From Tetrahymena elliotti 4EA (Eukaryota; Ciliophora; Oligohymenophorea; Hymenostomatida; Tetrahymenidae): 64,000 nucleotides of DNA. Shown here piece by piece: positions 22,959-36,900 of the stretch (position 1 is its first letter; each line of letters starts with the position of its first letter). The stretch is from contig JH720345.1 in the NCBI GenBank assembly GCA_000231825.2, forward strand, positions 309,306 to 373,305. Direction: 5' to 3'. A program made the translations under genes and the position numbers. The notes beneath the pieces were generated by a model. That model ran no database searches. It worked only from the letters and a program-made list of their open reading frames with translations, and was not told the DNA's origin.

Positions 22959-24033
22959 ATGATTTCTTTTAGATCCTAATTTATCTAATCCCTTTCAAGC
23001 AAAATCTTATATAAGCATTCTAATACCCATCTCATAACAAAAACTTTGTTTGAAAAAAAACCAGCAAAGCTCTTTAGTTTATATTAGAAATCTACAAATC
23101 CTGATGTTCATGATAATTTAGTCGTTTTGCATGGATTATTTGGATCTCACACAAACTTCAGAACAGTTACCTTAAATCCTTTAATCAGCAACTAAGTAAA
23201 CACTTACTTATTAGATTTAAGAAATCACGGCCTTAGTGAGCATTCAGATTAAATGTCCTTATAAGATATGGGAAGTGATTTAGTAAATTTCTTAGAATAA
23301 AATAATGTCAGAAATGCAATTTTGATGGGACACTCTATGGGTGGAAGAGCTATTATGAGTGCTATGTAATACTATGGAAGCTCACTTGAACCTTATGTTA
23401 AAGCTGCTATCATATGTGATATAGCTCCTGGCAATCTAGTATAAGCTCGTACAGCTGATTTGATGGAGATGTGGGTTATGATCCATAAACTTTTAGATAT
23501 TGATTTTCATAATAAAGATAGAACTAGAATTGACAAAGAAGTAAGAGCTATTATTCCTAATCCTTAAGTTGCTGTAAGATTTTCTTAAGACTATTCCTTT
23601 AAAATAAATTAATAGATATTTTTAAAAATAATATTTAAACCAATCAAAAAAAGCTTTGAAACTATATAACTAATATGAACTTTTACAAACTTTTAAATAG
23701 GGTTTTATGATGATGAACGTTATTCCTGATGAGTAAATACCTGGTTAGTATAAATGGAGGGTTAATTTGAAAGCTATTCGCGATTATTATAAGTAAAATT
23801 TAGGAACTGAAATAAAAGATGCAAATTTTTTGAAACCCTCATACGTCATTTGTGGAGCTAGAAGTCACTATATTAATTAATCCAAGATAGCAGAATTTGG
23901 AAATGTTTTTCCTAATATAGATTATGATAGAGATGTTTACTTTATAAAAGGAGCTGGTCATTGGCTCCATGCTGACAAGCCCAATGAATTTATATAAAAA
24001 GTATCTGAATTCATAACACGTATTAAAGAATGA
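22959..24033 (+). CDS. Alpha/beta hydrolase, ABHD11/YbfF-like
   Basis: Two exons (22959-23573 and 23701-24033; intron 127 nt, phase 0) give 315 aa. The hydrolase core begins with LVVLHGLFGSHTNF (oxyanion region), then LDLRNHGLSEHSD, the nucleophile elbow GHSMGGR with Ser126, and a late GAGHWLHADKP carrying the catalytic His292. YKWRVNLKAI and CGARSHYI are typical of the ABHD11/YbfF branch, which are esterases or lipases; the animal member is mitochondrial. The first 45 residues lack acidic residues apart from one Glu and are rich in Ser, Lys and Arg, consistent with a mitochondrial presequence. The intron is required because frame 1 hits TGA at about 23676. The substrate is not known. Confidence 0.9.
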
Positions 24034-24891
24034 AGCAAAAATACAAGGTGAATCTAGAAAACAATAAATTATTTAAAAGACTTTTCAAATTAAATCAATT
24101 TAAATTAACTTGATTATAGAAAATAATTACATTATATTCAGACCTGCACTTTATTTCAATTTATATTAATAGTTTAATTACTTCACACACATACATACAG
24201 CTAATATTTTATTCAAATTGTAATAAATTTTGATTTCGAGTTTTATTTAAATATTAACCTAATTATTTTTAGTGAAAGCAAAAAAACAATTTTTATTCTT
24301 ATACCTTCGAATTTTAATTCTAACTTTGAATTTGTGAAAAATAATAAAAATTTGAAATCTATTTTTTAAAATAGTTAAAATGAAAAAAATACCTTAGATC
24401 CATTTAAAAAATATTAAAGATTAGAATTCAATGAAAAAATATTCAAAAATACTCACTTTTTATCATACAAATATTATTTAAATTTTGTTAATATTACAAA
24501 CCTAAATAATTTTAAAAAATTATCCTATTTAAAATTAAATAAAAAATAAAGATATTGTTCACGTATTAGTGATATGTTATTTTAATTTCAAAAGATTTTA
24601 CTTTTTATTATTTTCAGTAATCTAAGAAGAATATTATTTGAAATAAAGCTAAAAAAATAGAAACTTACATTTTGGAGTTAAATTTACAATATTGAAAGCT
24701 ATACTTGTAAACAAAAAAGAAAATTTGAAAATGGACTTAATTAGAAAATATCAGATATTATACAAATTTCCTGATCATAAAAAATTATTCATTATTGCAG
24801 AAAAAAAGTCTTCAGTTAGTGTTTAATATTGTTTAAAAACTTTAGATTTTATCTAAAAATATTAATTTAAATAAGATATATTTCAATAAAT
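24034..24891. other. Intergenic, no gene seen
   Basis: AT-rich 3' region of the hydrolase gene and 5' region of the next plus-strand gene. No exon-like patch. Confidence 0.6.
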
Positions 24892-25800
24892 ATGAACGCA
24901 GAAACAGAAGAAAAGATCAAATAATAATTGATAAGATGTGGCAATAATGCTCATCATTTAAAAAATATTATCTATTAAGTTTTTGATGATTAAATACCAG
25001 AAATACTTATCATTTCAGATGAAGCCTCTCGTATTGAAGGTTTATGCCATGATATGATTAGATAGAGCCTCAACTTTAAATATTTATCCTGGTTTGAGGG
25101 ATGGAAAGTTGCTATACGCAAAATAAAAAGACATATTAAGATTTCTTAAAAGATCATTAAGGGTGATGAAGGAAATCCTTATCAGGCGTTTTCTAATGAA
25201 GTTAAAGAAACTATCTTAAACTATTTCTAATTGCAAGAAGAAATAATAGAAAATGTTGATTCTTATTTAAACAAACTTTTTATTTAGTTTACGGATGGAT
25301 AAAATGACTAATTTTAATACAATGAAACCTTTGATAATAAACTTTATAATTCTATGGATTTTAATAATCTCAACTAAAAATCTTTCTGTGAAAATTAAAT
25401 TTCAAATATTAGTAATTTAGTAGAGGCTGCTGTAGAGGCATGTAACAGAGCCCACAATATTTAAAACTATGTTGTTCCTTTCTAGCAAAGGTAAGGCTAT
25501 GAAGGTTATGCCTATGAAATAGCAGGAAAATCAGGAGAAATTGAAAATGTTTTCAGAGAAATTTAAAAGAGCTTAAAAATGAATACTCATAATCTGCATG
25601 AAATGAAGGATAACATAAAAAACTAGGCAAATTATGGTAAATAGAAAGTTTATGAAATTCTTGAAACTTTAAACAAAATATTGGTTGATGAAAAATTTAA
25701 AAAATCTTAACCAATAACAAAACTATGTGATACAATAGTCTAGAGTTGTGAATTCTTTTGTGATAAAATCAGAGATGAAATGCTAACATCAGCTGCATGA
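24892..25800 (+). CDS. Helical protein of unknown function (302 aa)
   Basis: Single exon from ATG 24892 to TGA 25798-25800. The protein is rich in Glu, Lys, Asn and Ile, with predicted long helices (FREIQKSLKMNTHNLHEM and VYEILETLNKILVDEKFKK). One better-balanced part around residues 45-75 reads ASRIEGLCHDMIRQSLNF then YLSWFEGWKVAIRKIKR. Five Cys are scattered without zinc-site spacing. No signal peptide or membrane helix, so it is probably cytosolic. I recognise no family. The open frame over 302 codons in this composition, with a clean ATG and TGA, supports a real gene. Confidence 0.8.
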
Positions 25801-26328
25801 CATTTATATATAAAATATAAAAAAATAATTTATGGTTTATCTAAAGCATTTTTGAAAAATCTAAATTACATTTTTGAATTGAACTAAATTACAAATTATG
25901 TTATGAATATTTCTTATGTCCAAACCAAAAAAACTCGTGAAAGTTATTTCTAGTTTATTTTTTGTAAGGGCTTATTTGTTCTTGATATATTTTCTGAAAT
26001 TTGATCAAGAATTTTAATCAGTTTCTTATCAAAATTAGTAAATTTGTTTCAAATCTAACATAAATTGCAAAGATTTTTCAACAAATTTTTTTTTTCTAAG
26101 AAAAAATAATTAAAAATTTAAAGAAAGTTAAAAGTAAGAAGATTTTTAAGTTGTATGAATATTATTAATATATTCAATTGAGCAAATATGAAGAATAAAG
26201 AGATTGTTAGTTACAAAATAAATCATATTATTAGCTTCATTTCAATTTTGCATTTAATAATTTATTTAAAATGGAATTTAATTTTTAATTTTAATAAATA
26301 ATGGAAAGTTATTTTTGATTTTTAAAGT
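25801..26328. other. Intergenic between convergent genes
   Basis: 3' regions of two convergent genes; AT-rich, nothing else seen. Confidence 0.6.
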
Positions 26329-29038
26329 TCAAATAAGGTATTGATTAGCTGGATTTTAACTGATTTTAATTTCATCTTCATTTATTTATTTTTCTAATTT
26401 TTTCTTTTCTTGGAGTGAGAATATGTAAATACAGGCTGAAAGTACTATTCCTAATAATGTTGAATACATAAGCATAAACATACCTGCTCTTTTACCTACT
26501 CTATCGTTCATAATACCATACAAACTAGGAGCTGGTAAAAATCCAAGTAAATTTTAAACTGTTTATGAATTGCTGTTAGCAAAAGCTCTTAATTCTACTT
26601 AGATAGCACTAAGCATCATACCTATAATATATTAAAATAAGGATCAGATAATAATTATATTGTAAGTAAAAATACCTGTTAAAGCAGGAACCATAGCACC
26701 TCCAAAGAATAAAAGAAGCCAGACTAAAGAAGCAGAAGCATAAAAGGCATCTATGAAAGGCATAGGACAAGCTACAGAAGCAGAAATAACTGCAAATATT
26801 ATACACATAATTTTAGCATTTTAATGATCATATCCTCCTATTTTTTGGGTTAAAATTCCACCTATTTCAAATAGAGATTAATTAAATTAATATCCACTAA
26901 ATAAATACTCTCCAAAATAAATCAAATTCATTATTGATCAATCAAAATCAAATCCAAGGCTTGATCAATAAATTTAGTAAAAAATAAATTTTCTTAATAA
27001 GAATTAAGTAAGTAAGTAAATTAAATTTGAAGAAAAAACTAATAATTTTTATATGTGGGAAATTTAATAATTAGGAGTAAATTTAGTGTAAGATAAATGT
27101 TTACACCTCCAACTTTTTTATTCTTTACTCATAGTTAATTTAATTTTTAATGGAGAAATTTACATTAATGATTCATTCTAATTCAAAATTTTACCAAAAA
27201 TAACTCCTAAAGTAGGTCCAGTCAAAGAAACAAAGGAGTATGTACCAAAAACTAAATTTTCATCTGCATTAAGTACAACTCTAAAATAATCAGACATCCA
27301 AAACTAAATACCTGTGACAACAAAATAGAGTAACGCAATAGTGAGTAGAGCAGCAACGTAAATCTATATTAATTTTGATAATTAATTTGTACTGAGTTAA
27401 TTTTGTTTAATAAAAAAGTAAAGTTCTCTTTAAAATTTCTAAAATTAAAAAGGAACGAATGCAAAAATAAATGTATAATATTCTTAATCTTAAATTAGTG
27501 GGTAATATTTATTTGTTTTTAACTTATTTGGATGGATATATTTGGACAAATTAAGTTCTTTTCTTTTAAAGTTAATACAAATGTAAAAATAAATACAAAT
27601 AAACTTCTTTTGTATTTTTAATTAAAAATTTTATTTAAAAAGATTGAACTATACATACATACCTTAGATCTCCATAATATGCTCATAAGTTAGAAGAATC
27701 CTTTCTTTTTCTTCTTGTCTTTTTTTTCTTTTTATTTATTTTCCTTCTTTATTTTCACTTCATTCCCATCTACTACTAAAATCTCATATAAAGAGGGAGA
27801 ACGAATGTAAAGCTTATCACTTTTTATAGCATCTTCTTCTGATGAGGTAATATCAATTAATGGCTCTTTATAAAATTTAGCTGCATTTACTTCTATGTCT
27901 TATTATTTACAAAATATGAAAACTAGCAACGTTGGTGCCATAGACATACACTGGATGTAAATAGCCCATCTCCACTTTTAAAATAATAAGAAATTAATAA
28001 ATTAGTTATATCTTGTCATAAATATATAAGAGTATATAGATTTATGGTATTTAATATATAATTACTCCCATAGATTTAGGAAGAACAGCAGTGATAGCGT
28101 AACCAGCAAAAACACCTACAGGTACTCCAACCTAGAGTAAAGTCAGCCATATAGTTTTTTTTTCTCTGCCATAAAGCTATTTAAAAATATAAAAAGTATT
28201 AAGATATAAATAGGTCTAAAAAAATCTATATATCTATATATGTATAATTCAATTACATCAACCCAGACAGGGAAATAAACCAGCAAAAATACCTATTTTA
28301 TAAACAAATAAAGTTAAAATAAATAGTAAAATTTATTTTTTTGAATATTTTTAAATTAAGCTTTGAGAAATAGCTTGCTAACTTTTTCTGCTCCTATCTT
28401 GCTTATCTAAAATATTTCTTATATAATCCTTATCTAAATAGTTTTGATTTTACAAAGATAGAGTATTTAGAAAAGAAAGTGTAAATAAATACCTAAGTTG
28501 CTCCTGTAATGAATCTTATAAAATAAAGAGCATTTACTTCTTCAATATATGTGAAGAGAAATAGCAATGCTACCATGCACATAATTGCTGCAATCATTAC
28601 ATATTTTGAAGGAAACTTCATATAAATTTTTCCAGCTATAAATCCAGCACTAACTATACCAAAATATACAAGTGAACCTAAGAAACCTAATTCTGAATCA
28701 CCAATATTTAAATCTTCCTTTATTTGCTAAGTAGCTGCAGGGACAATTCCATGATCAATATTAATAAGAATGTTGGTTAAACAAATAATAAAGAATACTA
28801 GTTTAGATCCTTTTTTTTCCTCTTTAGGATCTTCATCTATTTAATCTAATTATTCTTCTTCATCTTCACTTTATGAATGCATAATATTAGAGTGGATTAT
28901 AGTGCTTTTGTTCTCCCTTTCATCCTAAATTGTACTTATGACTTTTGCATTCAACTCCTCGCGCTCTAACAAAACACCTTCATCTAATTTGAATGACCCT
29001 TTTGCAAAATAATCTTTATTCTAATCAGTATTTGACAT
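26329..29038 (-). CDS. Major facilitator superfamily transporter, Spinster-like
   Basis: Seven exons: 29038-28493, 28292-28257, 28176-28066, 27974-27663, 27363-27195, 26861-26676 and 26621-26329, totalling 1653 nt (550 aa). Exon 2 is only 36 nt. Introns are 200, 80, 91, 299, 333 and 54 nt. After an acidic N-terminus of about 85 residues come alternating hydrophobic helices: FFIICLTNILINIDHGIVP, ELGFLGSLVYFGIVSAGF, then FPVWVD with GREKKTIWLTLLQVGVPVG. A charged central loop (residues 270-325, very Lys-rich) separates the two six-helix halves. The D-x-G-x-x-P after helix 1 and the loop-2/3 region resemble the Spinster branch, whose members move lipids or nutrients out of lysosomes or cells. 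The substrate here is unknown. All splice sites keep frame, which supports the model. Confidence 0.88.
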
Positions 29039-30992
29039 AAAAATAAGTTGCTGTTGCTAGCTTTTTTGATAGTTTTTTTGTTGTTACTAATTAATTCTTA
29101 GTTTTTGATGTACTTTATTATTTATGATTGACTTCTTTTAAGAAAAGTATTATTTTTTTTAATTTTAAGAATAATATCTAGTTTCTGCTAATATATTAAC
29201 CAATATTCTATTTATTTTCATTGCATTTTAATACTTCCAAAAAGTAAATAATCCTTCTAATTGATTGGCATTATATATCTTTTTTACTATTTAATTAGTT
29301 AAAGAATTTTAGTAAGTTAAAAAAATTTTGTAGTATAGATAGAAATTCAACATTTGATATTAATGTGTAATAATATTATTTCTAGCTCTTAAAATAACAA
29401 ATTTAATTATATTAAGCTTAATTTATTTATTAATATAAATAGACTAAAATTTTTAAAGTATCAAATAGTTAGATATTATTTTAGATTACTTACCAAATAC
29501 AAATATTTTTAATTTCGATAATAGTAAGACCCTTCCTATTATTAATAAATATACATCTTGGCTGTTTTTTTGATACCTGACTAAGTGATTATATACTAAT
29601 ATCACATCTTTTTAAATATTTTTCTTTTGTTATAATCTGCTGTAACAAAGTTAATAAAATCACTGAAGTAATAAATTTAATTAAATTAAGGCACTCAATT
29701 ATTTTATCCTCTTGTATCAGGAGATATAATTAGTGACTAAATTTGACAATTTAAATTGTTAATTTTAGTACTAGTTGATATTTATTTAATATTCTTCATA
29801 TAATACCTTACTGCAAATATCTTATTAAAATAAACCAATCAAATTGCTTTAGGATAATTAAATTTTTATTAAAATATCAATCTAATAAGTTAATAAAATT
29901 ATCAACATATTTACATTCCCTGTAGATGTGAAATACTTAGTATTTTGTTAAAATATTTGATCAACACAAAAAAATTCTAATCAAGTAAAATTGTGGTAAT
30001 GAACAAATAAATTAATTAATCGAATTATAAATTTTCCATAATGATAAATAAAGATCTCACTAAATTAAGTTTAAAATATCTATAAAATCAGCATTTTTAA
30101 ATTACTTTATTTTTTAAGCATTTATTTATAAAAATTATTTTAATAAATATGGCTTTTAATTTTAAATATTATAGAGCAAAAAAATATATAATTTTATCAG
30201 CAAGAATTAAGATCTGATTTTTTTTCAAATAGTTTCATTAAAAAATTCGATATAGTTTTCATTGAATTTTCTTAAAAGGTTATTTAAAACATATTCTAAT
30301 CTTATATCAAATAATATTTTTTGGTTCATAATTTATCAAAAATGTTAAAATTTAAATCATAGAAAAAAAAAGAAAATTAAATAGGTATTTAGTGTTATAA
30401 AACAAGGAAAAACATATTATTAATATTATTTAAATAATTAGTAATCTTTGATTGCAATAATTCTATTTTGAAAAAAAGTTATTTTATTTTTTTCTATTAA
30501 AAAGATAAAACTATTTTGAATGATAATTTATTTATTATAAAAATGATTTTTCAAATTGTTTTTTCAACTTTTCTGCTTTTTATTAAATTTTAACAAAAAT
30601 CGTCTTTATTTTTGAATAATAAAAAGATCAGTTTATTTTTTAAATAATAGAAATCTTCTAAACAACAAAATAGCACTTTTTATAATAAAAATGTATGCAT
30701 GTATTCATTTAATTCATTTCAAAAAAGATAACTATGAGATAATGAATTATAATTTTTTTCTTTTGAAGAAAAAATTACTGAAACCTAACTTTTTCTGAAA
30801 GCAATATATGCTTTGTAGTATTTGATACATTATTTTAAAACCAATGCAATTTTTTAAGAAAAAATATACTGTATTCAAAAAAACAAAGATATTGATTTAT
30901 ATATTTTAAATAGTTAAAGCAAGAAAAATATAAAGGGATAAGGCTTAAATAAAATAGAAGTTAGAGGCCAGAAGTTATTTGTTAAATAAAAT
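29039..30992. other. Long intergenic region, no gene seen
   Basis: About 2 kb between divergent genes; must contain both promoters. Extremely AT-rich with many A and T runs and TGA in every frame. Confidence 0.6.
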
Positions 30993-33900
30993 ATGGTTAA
31001 TAATTTGACAGAGTTAGGCTCACCTTCAACACATGCTAATAAAGCTGGTTAGCCTACATTCTAAGCAAATAAAATATCTGAAAATGTTATTAATTAGCTA
31101 TATGAATAAGATTTAGAAGGTAGAAATATGAGATAGCAGCTGAAAAGCTCATCTGAAACATACAAAGATAATATTTAGTTTGCAAATAATCATTTTGGTA
31201 ATGATGAAAAAGTTAAAGAGGTTATATTTAGAGCAAAAAAAGCATTTTTCAATCATAAATTTAGCACTTAAGAGTTATTAAGATCTTAGCATTTATACAA
31301 ATTAGCTCACGAATTGAAGTACACTCCTGAAAAGAATTTAAGGTCATATCCTGATGTTTTAGAAGATGGATATAAGGAGGTTCTAAGGGTTAATGACAAA
31401 GATTATGAAATTAGAGATGCACTTGTAAAGTGGTATGAGCATAGGCTGCAAATGGTTTAGTTTGTCTAAAAGGAATTGCAGAGATTATATTTTTAATCAT
31501 TTGCATGTGATTTAGATGATTATTCAGACAATTTAAAGAGCATAACAAACTAATTAAAGTAAAGCTAAGAAGCTTAAGTGGAAATAGAGGATGTTATTAG
31601 AAACTTAAAGTCTGAAAGATTTTTTAGGAATTCTAAATAATACGAGCGCAAGCATCTTCCAGAGCTATCTGTAGTGTCATCAGGAAATATAATCATTGAA
31701 AAAACTTTCTCTAAAGCTTTAAAAAATTTTCCTTACATAACATAGGATCATATCAAAGCATACTTTAATGACTATGTTAATCAGCATCACTGTACAAGAA
31801 AGATAAAGAAAATAAGATTAATAAACGATTATCTTCCTTATAAAATATAATTCATAAATACAACAAAAGCCGCAAAGTAGATTTCTATGTAGTTAAAAAA
31901 TAGCTTTAATTATGAATAGGATGAAATTTAAAGAGAATTAAATAAGCTTTATGGAGTTAGGAGAACATATCTCCTAGCTAATGATAAGACTATGATAGAA
32001 AAAAATGTAGCAGATTTTTCAAAGTAGCTTGGAATTAAAGAAGATGTTAATATTGACTATGGTTGTCTTTTAATGTTTGCTATTGATAAAAAATTTGAAA
32101 CTGTAATCAAAGAATAAAGTGAAACATATTTAATATTCTTCCCTTATGACTTGAAGTCTCCTTTCATGAATATGGGTAAAAAATATTTTTTAATTTAGTA
32201 TTTATTATAGCATATTTAAAAGATTATTAGATAACTAAATTAGCATCTTTAAAAAAGTATTGTGATAAAAAAACTTATTATTTTTTAATATATTTAGCTG
32301 TTTAAAAGAAGTTTGGAGATTAAGCAACTGAATTAATGAAAACTATTGAGAGTGAGAACAAAAGAAAAGATAATATAAAAATAAGAAGCTGCAAAACTTG
32401 GATTGATAAATTATAAATTTTATAAGCAGAGGATTCGGATACAAGAGAATAAAATGCAGTTTTTGCTTTGTATGAAGATACTTTAATAAATGGATGGTTA
32501 AAATTCTTACTGTATAATGATGAAAATTTAATTAACCAAAAAATTTAAAAAGATATTAGCGTGTTAAAAGACAGAATAGTAGCTATTCATAAGAAATAAT
32601 TTGAAGAAATTTTCTATTAGTTTTATTAGAGATACTTTAAGCTACTCTTTATCAAATCAAGAAAATCTATCATTAAAATCATGAGCTATATGAATTATTT
32701 CCGCTGTTTATAAAAAAATATGAACTTAGCTTATGTTTAGCTTATAACAGGGCATTCAGCTGAAGGACTTCAGGATGTTAAAGCAGAAGAAAAATATTCA
32801 GAATTTGATGTATCTATGCCTTTGTATTAATAACAAGAAAAACTTTCTTAAAATAAATTATATGATGAGAGATTTTTCCTAACTAACCCATCAATAGCTA
32901 ACTATGGCAATCTTACTGAATTCAATCTAAACAAAGGTGTTAAAGGCTCAAAAGAAGATTATGTTAAAGTAGGTGGTCAGGTTACTGTAACAAAATGTAA
33001 TTATTTATTTCAAATGATTTTAATAATTAACACAAATATAGATAAAAACTTTAATGATATAATTTAAGGTTCTTCAATTTTAAATAATAATTTTTTATTT
33101 TGAATATAGCATAGGTAAAAAATGCATAAAAAGCAAGTGAAAATAAAGCAAGTAATCACAAAAAAAAGGATCATAATACTGAAAGTGAAAATGTTTAGGA
33201 GGAATCTAATGTATTATATGAAGAAGAAGTTATTACTTTAGAGAATGATATTATTACTATTAGAGACCATAATGATATGAAAATTATTTTTGACACTTCT
33301 GTTCATGACTTCCACATGATTTTAGAAAAAATAGGATAGATATGCTCCTTTTATTTTCATTTTAGGATTAAACATGATATGTCTTAAAAAGATAAAGAGA
33401 AAGGAGTTTTTAAGGATACCTTTGATAGAGAGGCACTTATAGACATCGTGTTGAATTTAGAATCACAGTAATTAATTCTTTTAATTAAAAATTAGAAAAA
33501 TGTGAATAGATAATATATTTTGATAAATAAATAAATAGGTATTATTTAAATAAAGTGAAATTACTAACAAACTTGAATATAATTTTAAAAAATACATTCT
33601 ATCCAGATTTAAGAAGCCAATTGATTAAATTAATTAGTAATATTATGTCTAGACGCCCAAGAATGAATTTATTTGAGAATAGTATTTTCTAGTGCTATCA
33701 TTATGAAATCTAAAACCTTTAGTACTTCAATGATATAGTGGAGATCTTAATTAAAGATACTGAAGAGGAAGAAGAAAAAATTTACCAATTAAGACGTAAA
33801 TTAAACCCTAACTCATCTGATAGACTCTAAACATTTCTTAGTTTGTTAAAGTAATTTCGAAATTTTTATTTTGGGGATACTTTAATTTTATTTTAAAAAT

Positions 33901-36900
33901 TAAAATAGAAATCCAGGACATAATAGGAAGTTTAATTTCTATACAAGTAGCTTTGCTAAATTGATTTTAAATATAGAATAAAATAGAGAATCATTCTCAA
34001 AATTAATTACTTCTTCATAAACTGAACCAACAGTGAATGTTAGTGAAATATTAAAGTGTGAAAATGCTTACTTTAAAGAATTGCTAGATATTACTAAAAA
34101 AGTAGTCTTCGATAGTGATGGATCAAATCTTTATCAAGATTTTATTGATTTTCGCTTTATTGAAAAAGACGAAACACTTGACTAGCCTGAAAACTTTGAT
34201 TTAATTATTAATAAAGTTTAAACTTATATCGATGAAAGGCTTTCTAAAGCTGAAAAAGATAAACTTTCTTTTGATGCCTTTAGCATGCTCGAATTTATGA
34301 AAGTTAGAAAGAAATTTAATAACTTTTTGTTTGGATTATCAAGTTTATTAGACATATATCGTTTATAAGTATCAAGAATAAGTGAAGATTTCAAAGAGAA
34401 GTTTGAAAACTCAATTGATATAGCTAGCTTACCCACCACAACTTCAGATACATAAAGGAAAAATTACTTAAAGCTACTTCTTGATTTAGATGGAATAAAA
34501 ATTGCAAAAGACATACTTGTTTTAGATAACTGGGTAGTGCCAATTACTAAATAACAAAGTTTAGTTTAATTGACTTAATATTTAGAATCACTCATTTTGT
34601 GTAGTTAACTAACTCAAAATTTTGTGATAAGCAACAATATTTACTTTTAATCTGTGCTGAATGATATGCCCAAAGAGTTCTTTAAGAAAATTAAATAATC
34701 TGCACCAGACTTTTTCAAAAATGTCTTTGAGAAAAAAAAGTAAATTGCAAGTGAAACAATTATTTTTGTTCGTAACTAGGAGTTATCAAAGCCAAAAAAT
34801 ACATCTTAAGAAGAAGGTAATAAATACATTTCTTGAAATACTTTTTTAAATAGAATTTTAAATACAAAAGGGACAGGAAAAATATTATCAATATCAGTAT
34901 TTTGTAAGAGAATAAAGAGAGAAGTATAGTTTGAAGCTATGAAAATTTAGACACTTTTGTAGAGAAATGCAATTGAAAAATTTTCAAAAAAGCTTCCTTT
35001 TGAAGTACCAATCTTTAATTTTGTTCCTCTTGCACCTGTGAAAGAAGTGGTCATAAACATAAATTAAGCTAAGGATTCACTTTTAGATGCAAGAACTAAT
35101 GCCTAGCTTGAAGAAGAAATAGATTCCAAAGGAGAGGTTTTCTTTGATACACTAGGTAACTAATAAAAATTTGAACTTTTTTTAAAGATATGTTTTGATG
35201 ATTATAATTTTAGGATGTGCTGTAAAGATTTTCAACATGCCTTCTGTAGAACAAATAAGTAATATGATTCATGAAGACTTTGAATAAGTTATGGAGAGAT
35301 ATGGCCTAAATAATGTAATAAGATTTACTATTATTATCAAATCAACTTAATTAATTTTATCAAAAAAAGTTGCCTGAATTATCAGATGATGATGAATACT
35401 TTGCAGACGAAGATTAAAAATGGGAAAAATCACAAACTTCAGGAGGAAAAGACTGGTTAAAGGCTTAAGAATTAAAATTAGAAAAAGATACTTGCATGCT
35501 TTTACCAAATAGGAATATCTAAGTCAACAAAGTAATTAAATTAAAAATAAATGGTTTAAAAATTTAAAATTACAATTATAAAGGGAAGCACAACTATGAA
35601 AGGATATAGAAAAAGAGACTTCTTACATCACTAACATTTATTATATTTAAGAAAGACTCAACTGTTTGTCTTATGGAAGATTTTAGGAACTGTTTTGAAT
35701 ATTCTATCCTTCTCTACATTTGAGTGCTCTTTAGAAGCAAACACTATGGATATGTTGTACTTCATTAATGGATAGCTAGGTTATGAAAAATGTAAAATTG
35801 ATACAGGAACAGTTGAAGATAATGAAAGGCAATAATAATAAGTTTCAAGCATAAAAACATTAAAAGATTTGGCTATGGTTAATAAGAAGGCTATTCCAAT
35901 TTTCAAAAGAAATGAACTTAGGTTGAGAAGAGACATAGAAAACCTAAAATCTATTTTAGAAAGAATGGAAAAAAACATTTAGACAATAAGAAATAATCCA
36001 AAAATTGCAGATAGTAATGATGCAATTATGAGCTATTTAGAAAAAGTGTAAAACAGACATTTCTTATCATGTCTTTTGCTTTTAATTCAATAGCTTAATG
36101 TGTCCAGAGAAAAAGAAGACTACGAATTTATGTTCAGACTTCGTTCTCTTATCATAGATCTTAATTTTCCATAAATATAATATCTAGCAAAATATGATGA
36201 TGGTAAGATATTGCTTGCAAAGAATATAGAAATTGATGATGATTCAGCTGATTTTACATAATCGCCTGATTTAAAAGTTTATGATAGTAGTTCAGATTTC
36301 ATGAATTTCATTCGAGTTATTTTCTGGGATGCACGTCCAAAAATAGAAGAAAATCTTCACTCAACGATATCCTTTTTAAATCCAAACCGATATTTCTTTA
36401 ATCAATTCATGAGATTTGGATCTATACTTGAAAAAGGTTTGATAGGTAATTATTTTTATAATTTTAACATGTATGAATGATTAATTCTATAATATTGAAA
36501 AGGTCTTCCTCAATCGAGAGTAACAGAGCTTTCAGTTACTAAGAATTCTATGGATTTCAACATTAACAACTTTCTTAGAAATAATTTTGTATTTGAGTAA
36601 GATGACCCCTTTAAATTTGAAAGAATGTGCACAAAAATAGTTAACTTGTAAGTGCGCTAGTATATTTTAAGAGAGATTTACCTATGTAGAAAAACCAATA
36701 TTCTTCCTTTTGAAATTATTCCTGGAAATAGAGATCCTTTGAAATAAATTTCAAATCTAATTAAAGATAAAATAAAAATATCTATGGAATAAAATGGCTT
36801 ACAATCTAGCTTAAGTGTCAAATAGTAGATTGATAAAAAATCGAATAGTGGAAATGATGAAGAAGAGTCTTAGCCACCGCCAGAGGAAAATGTAACTCTA

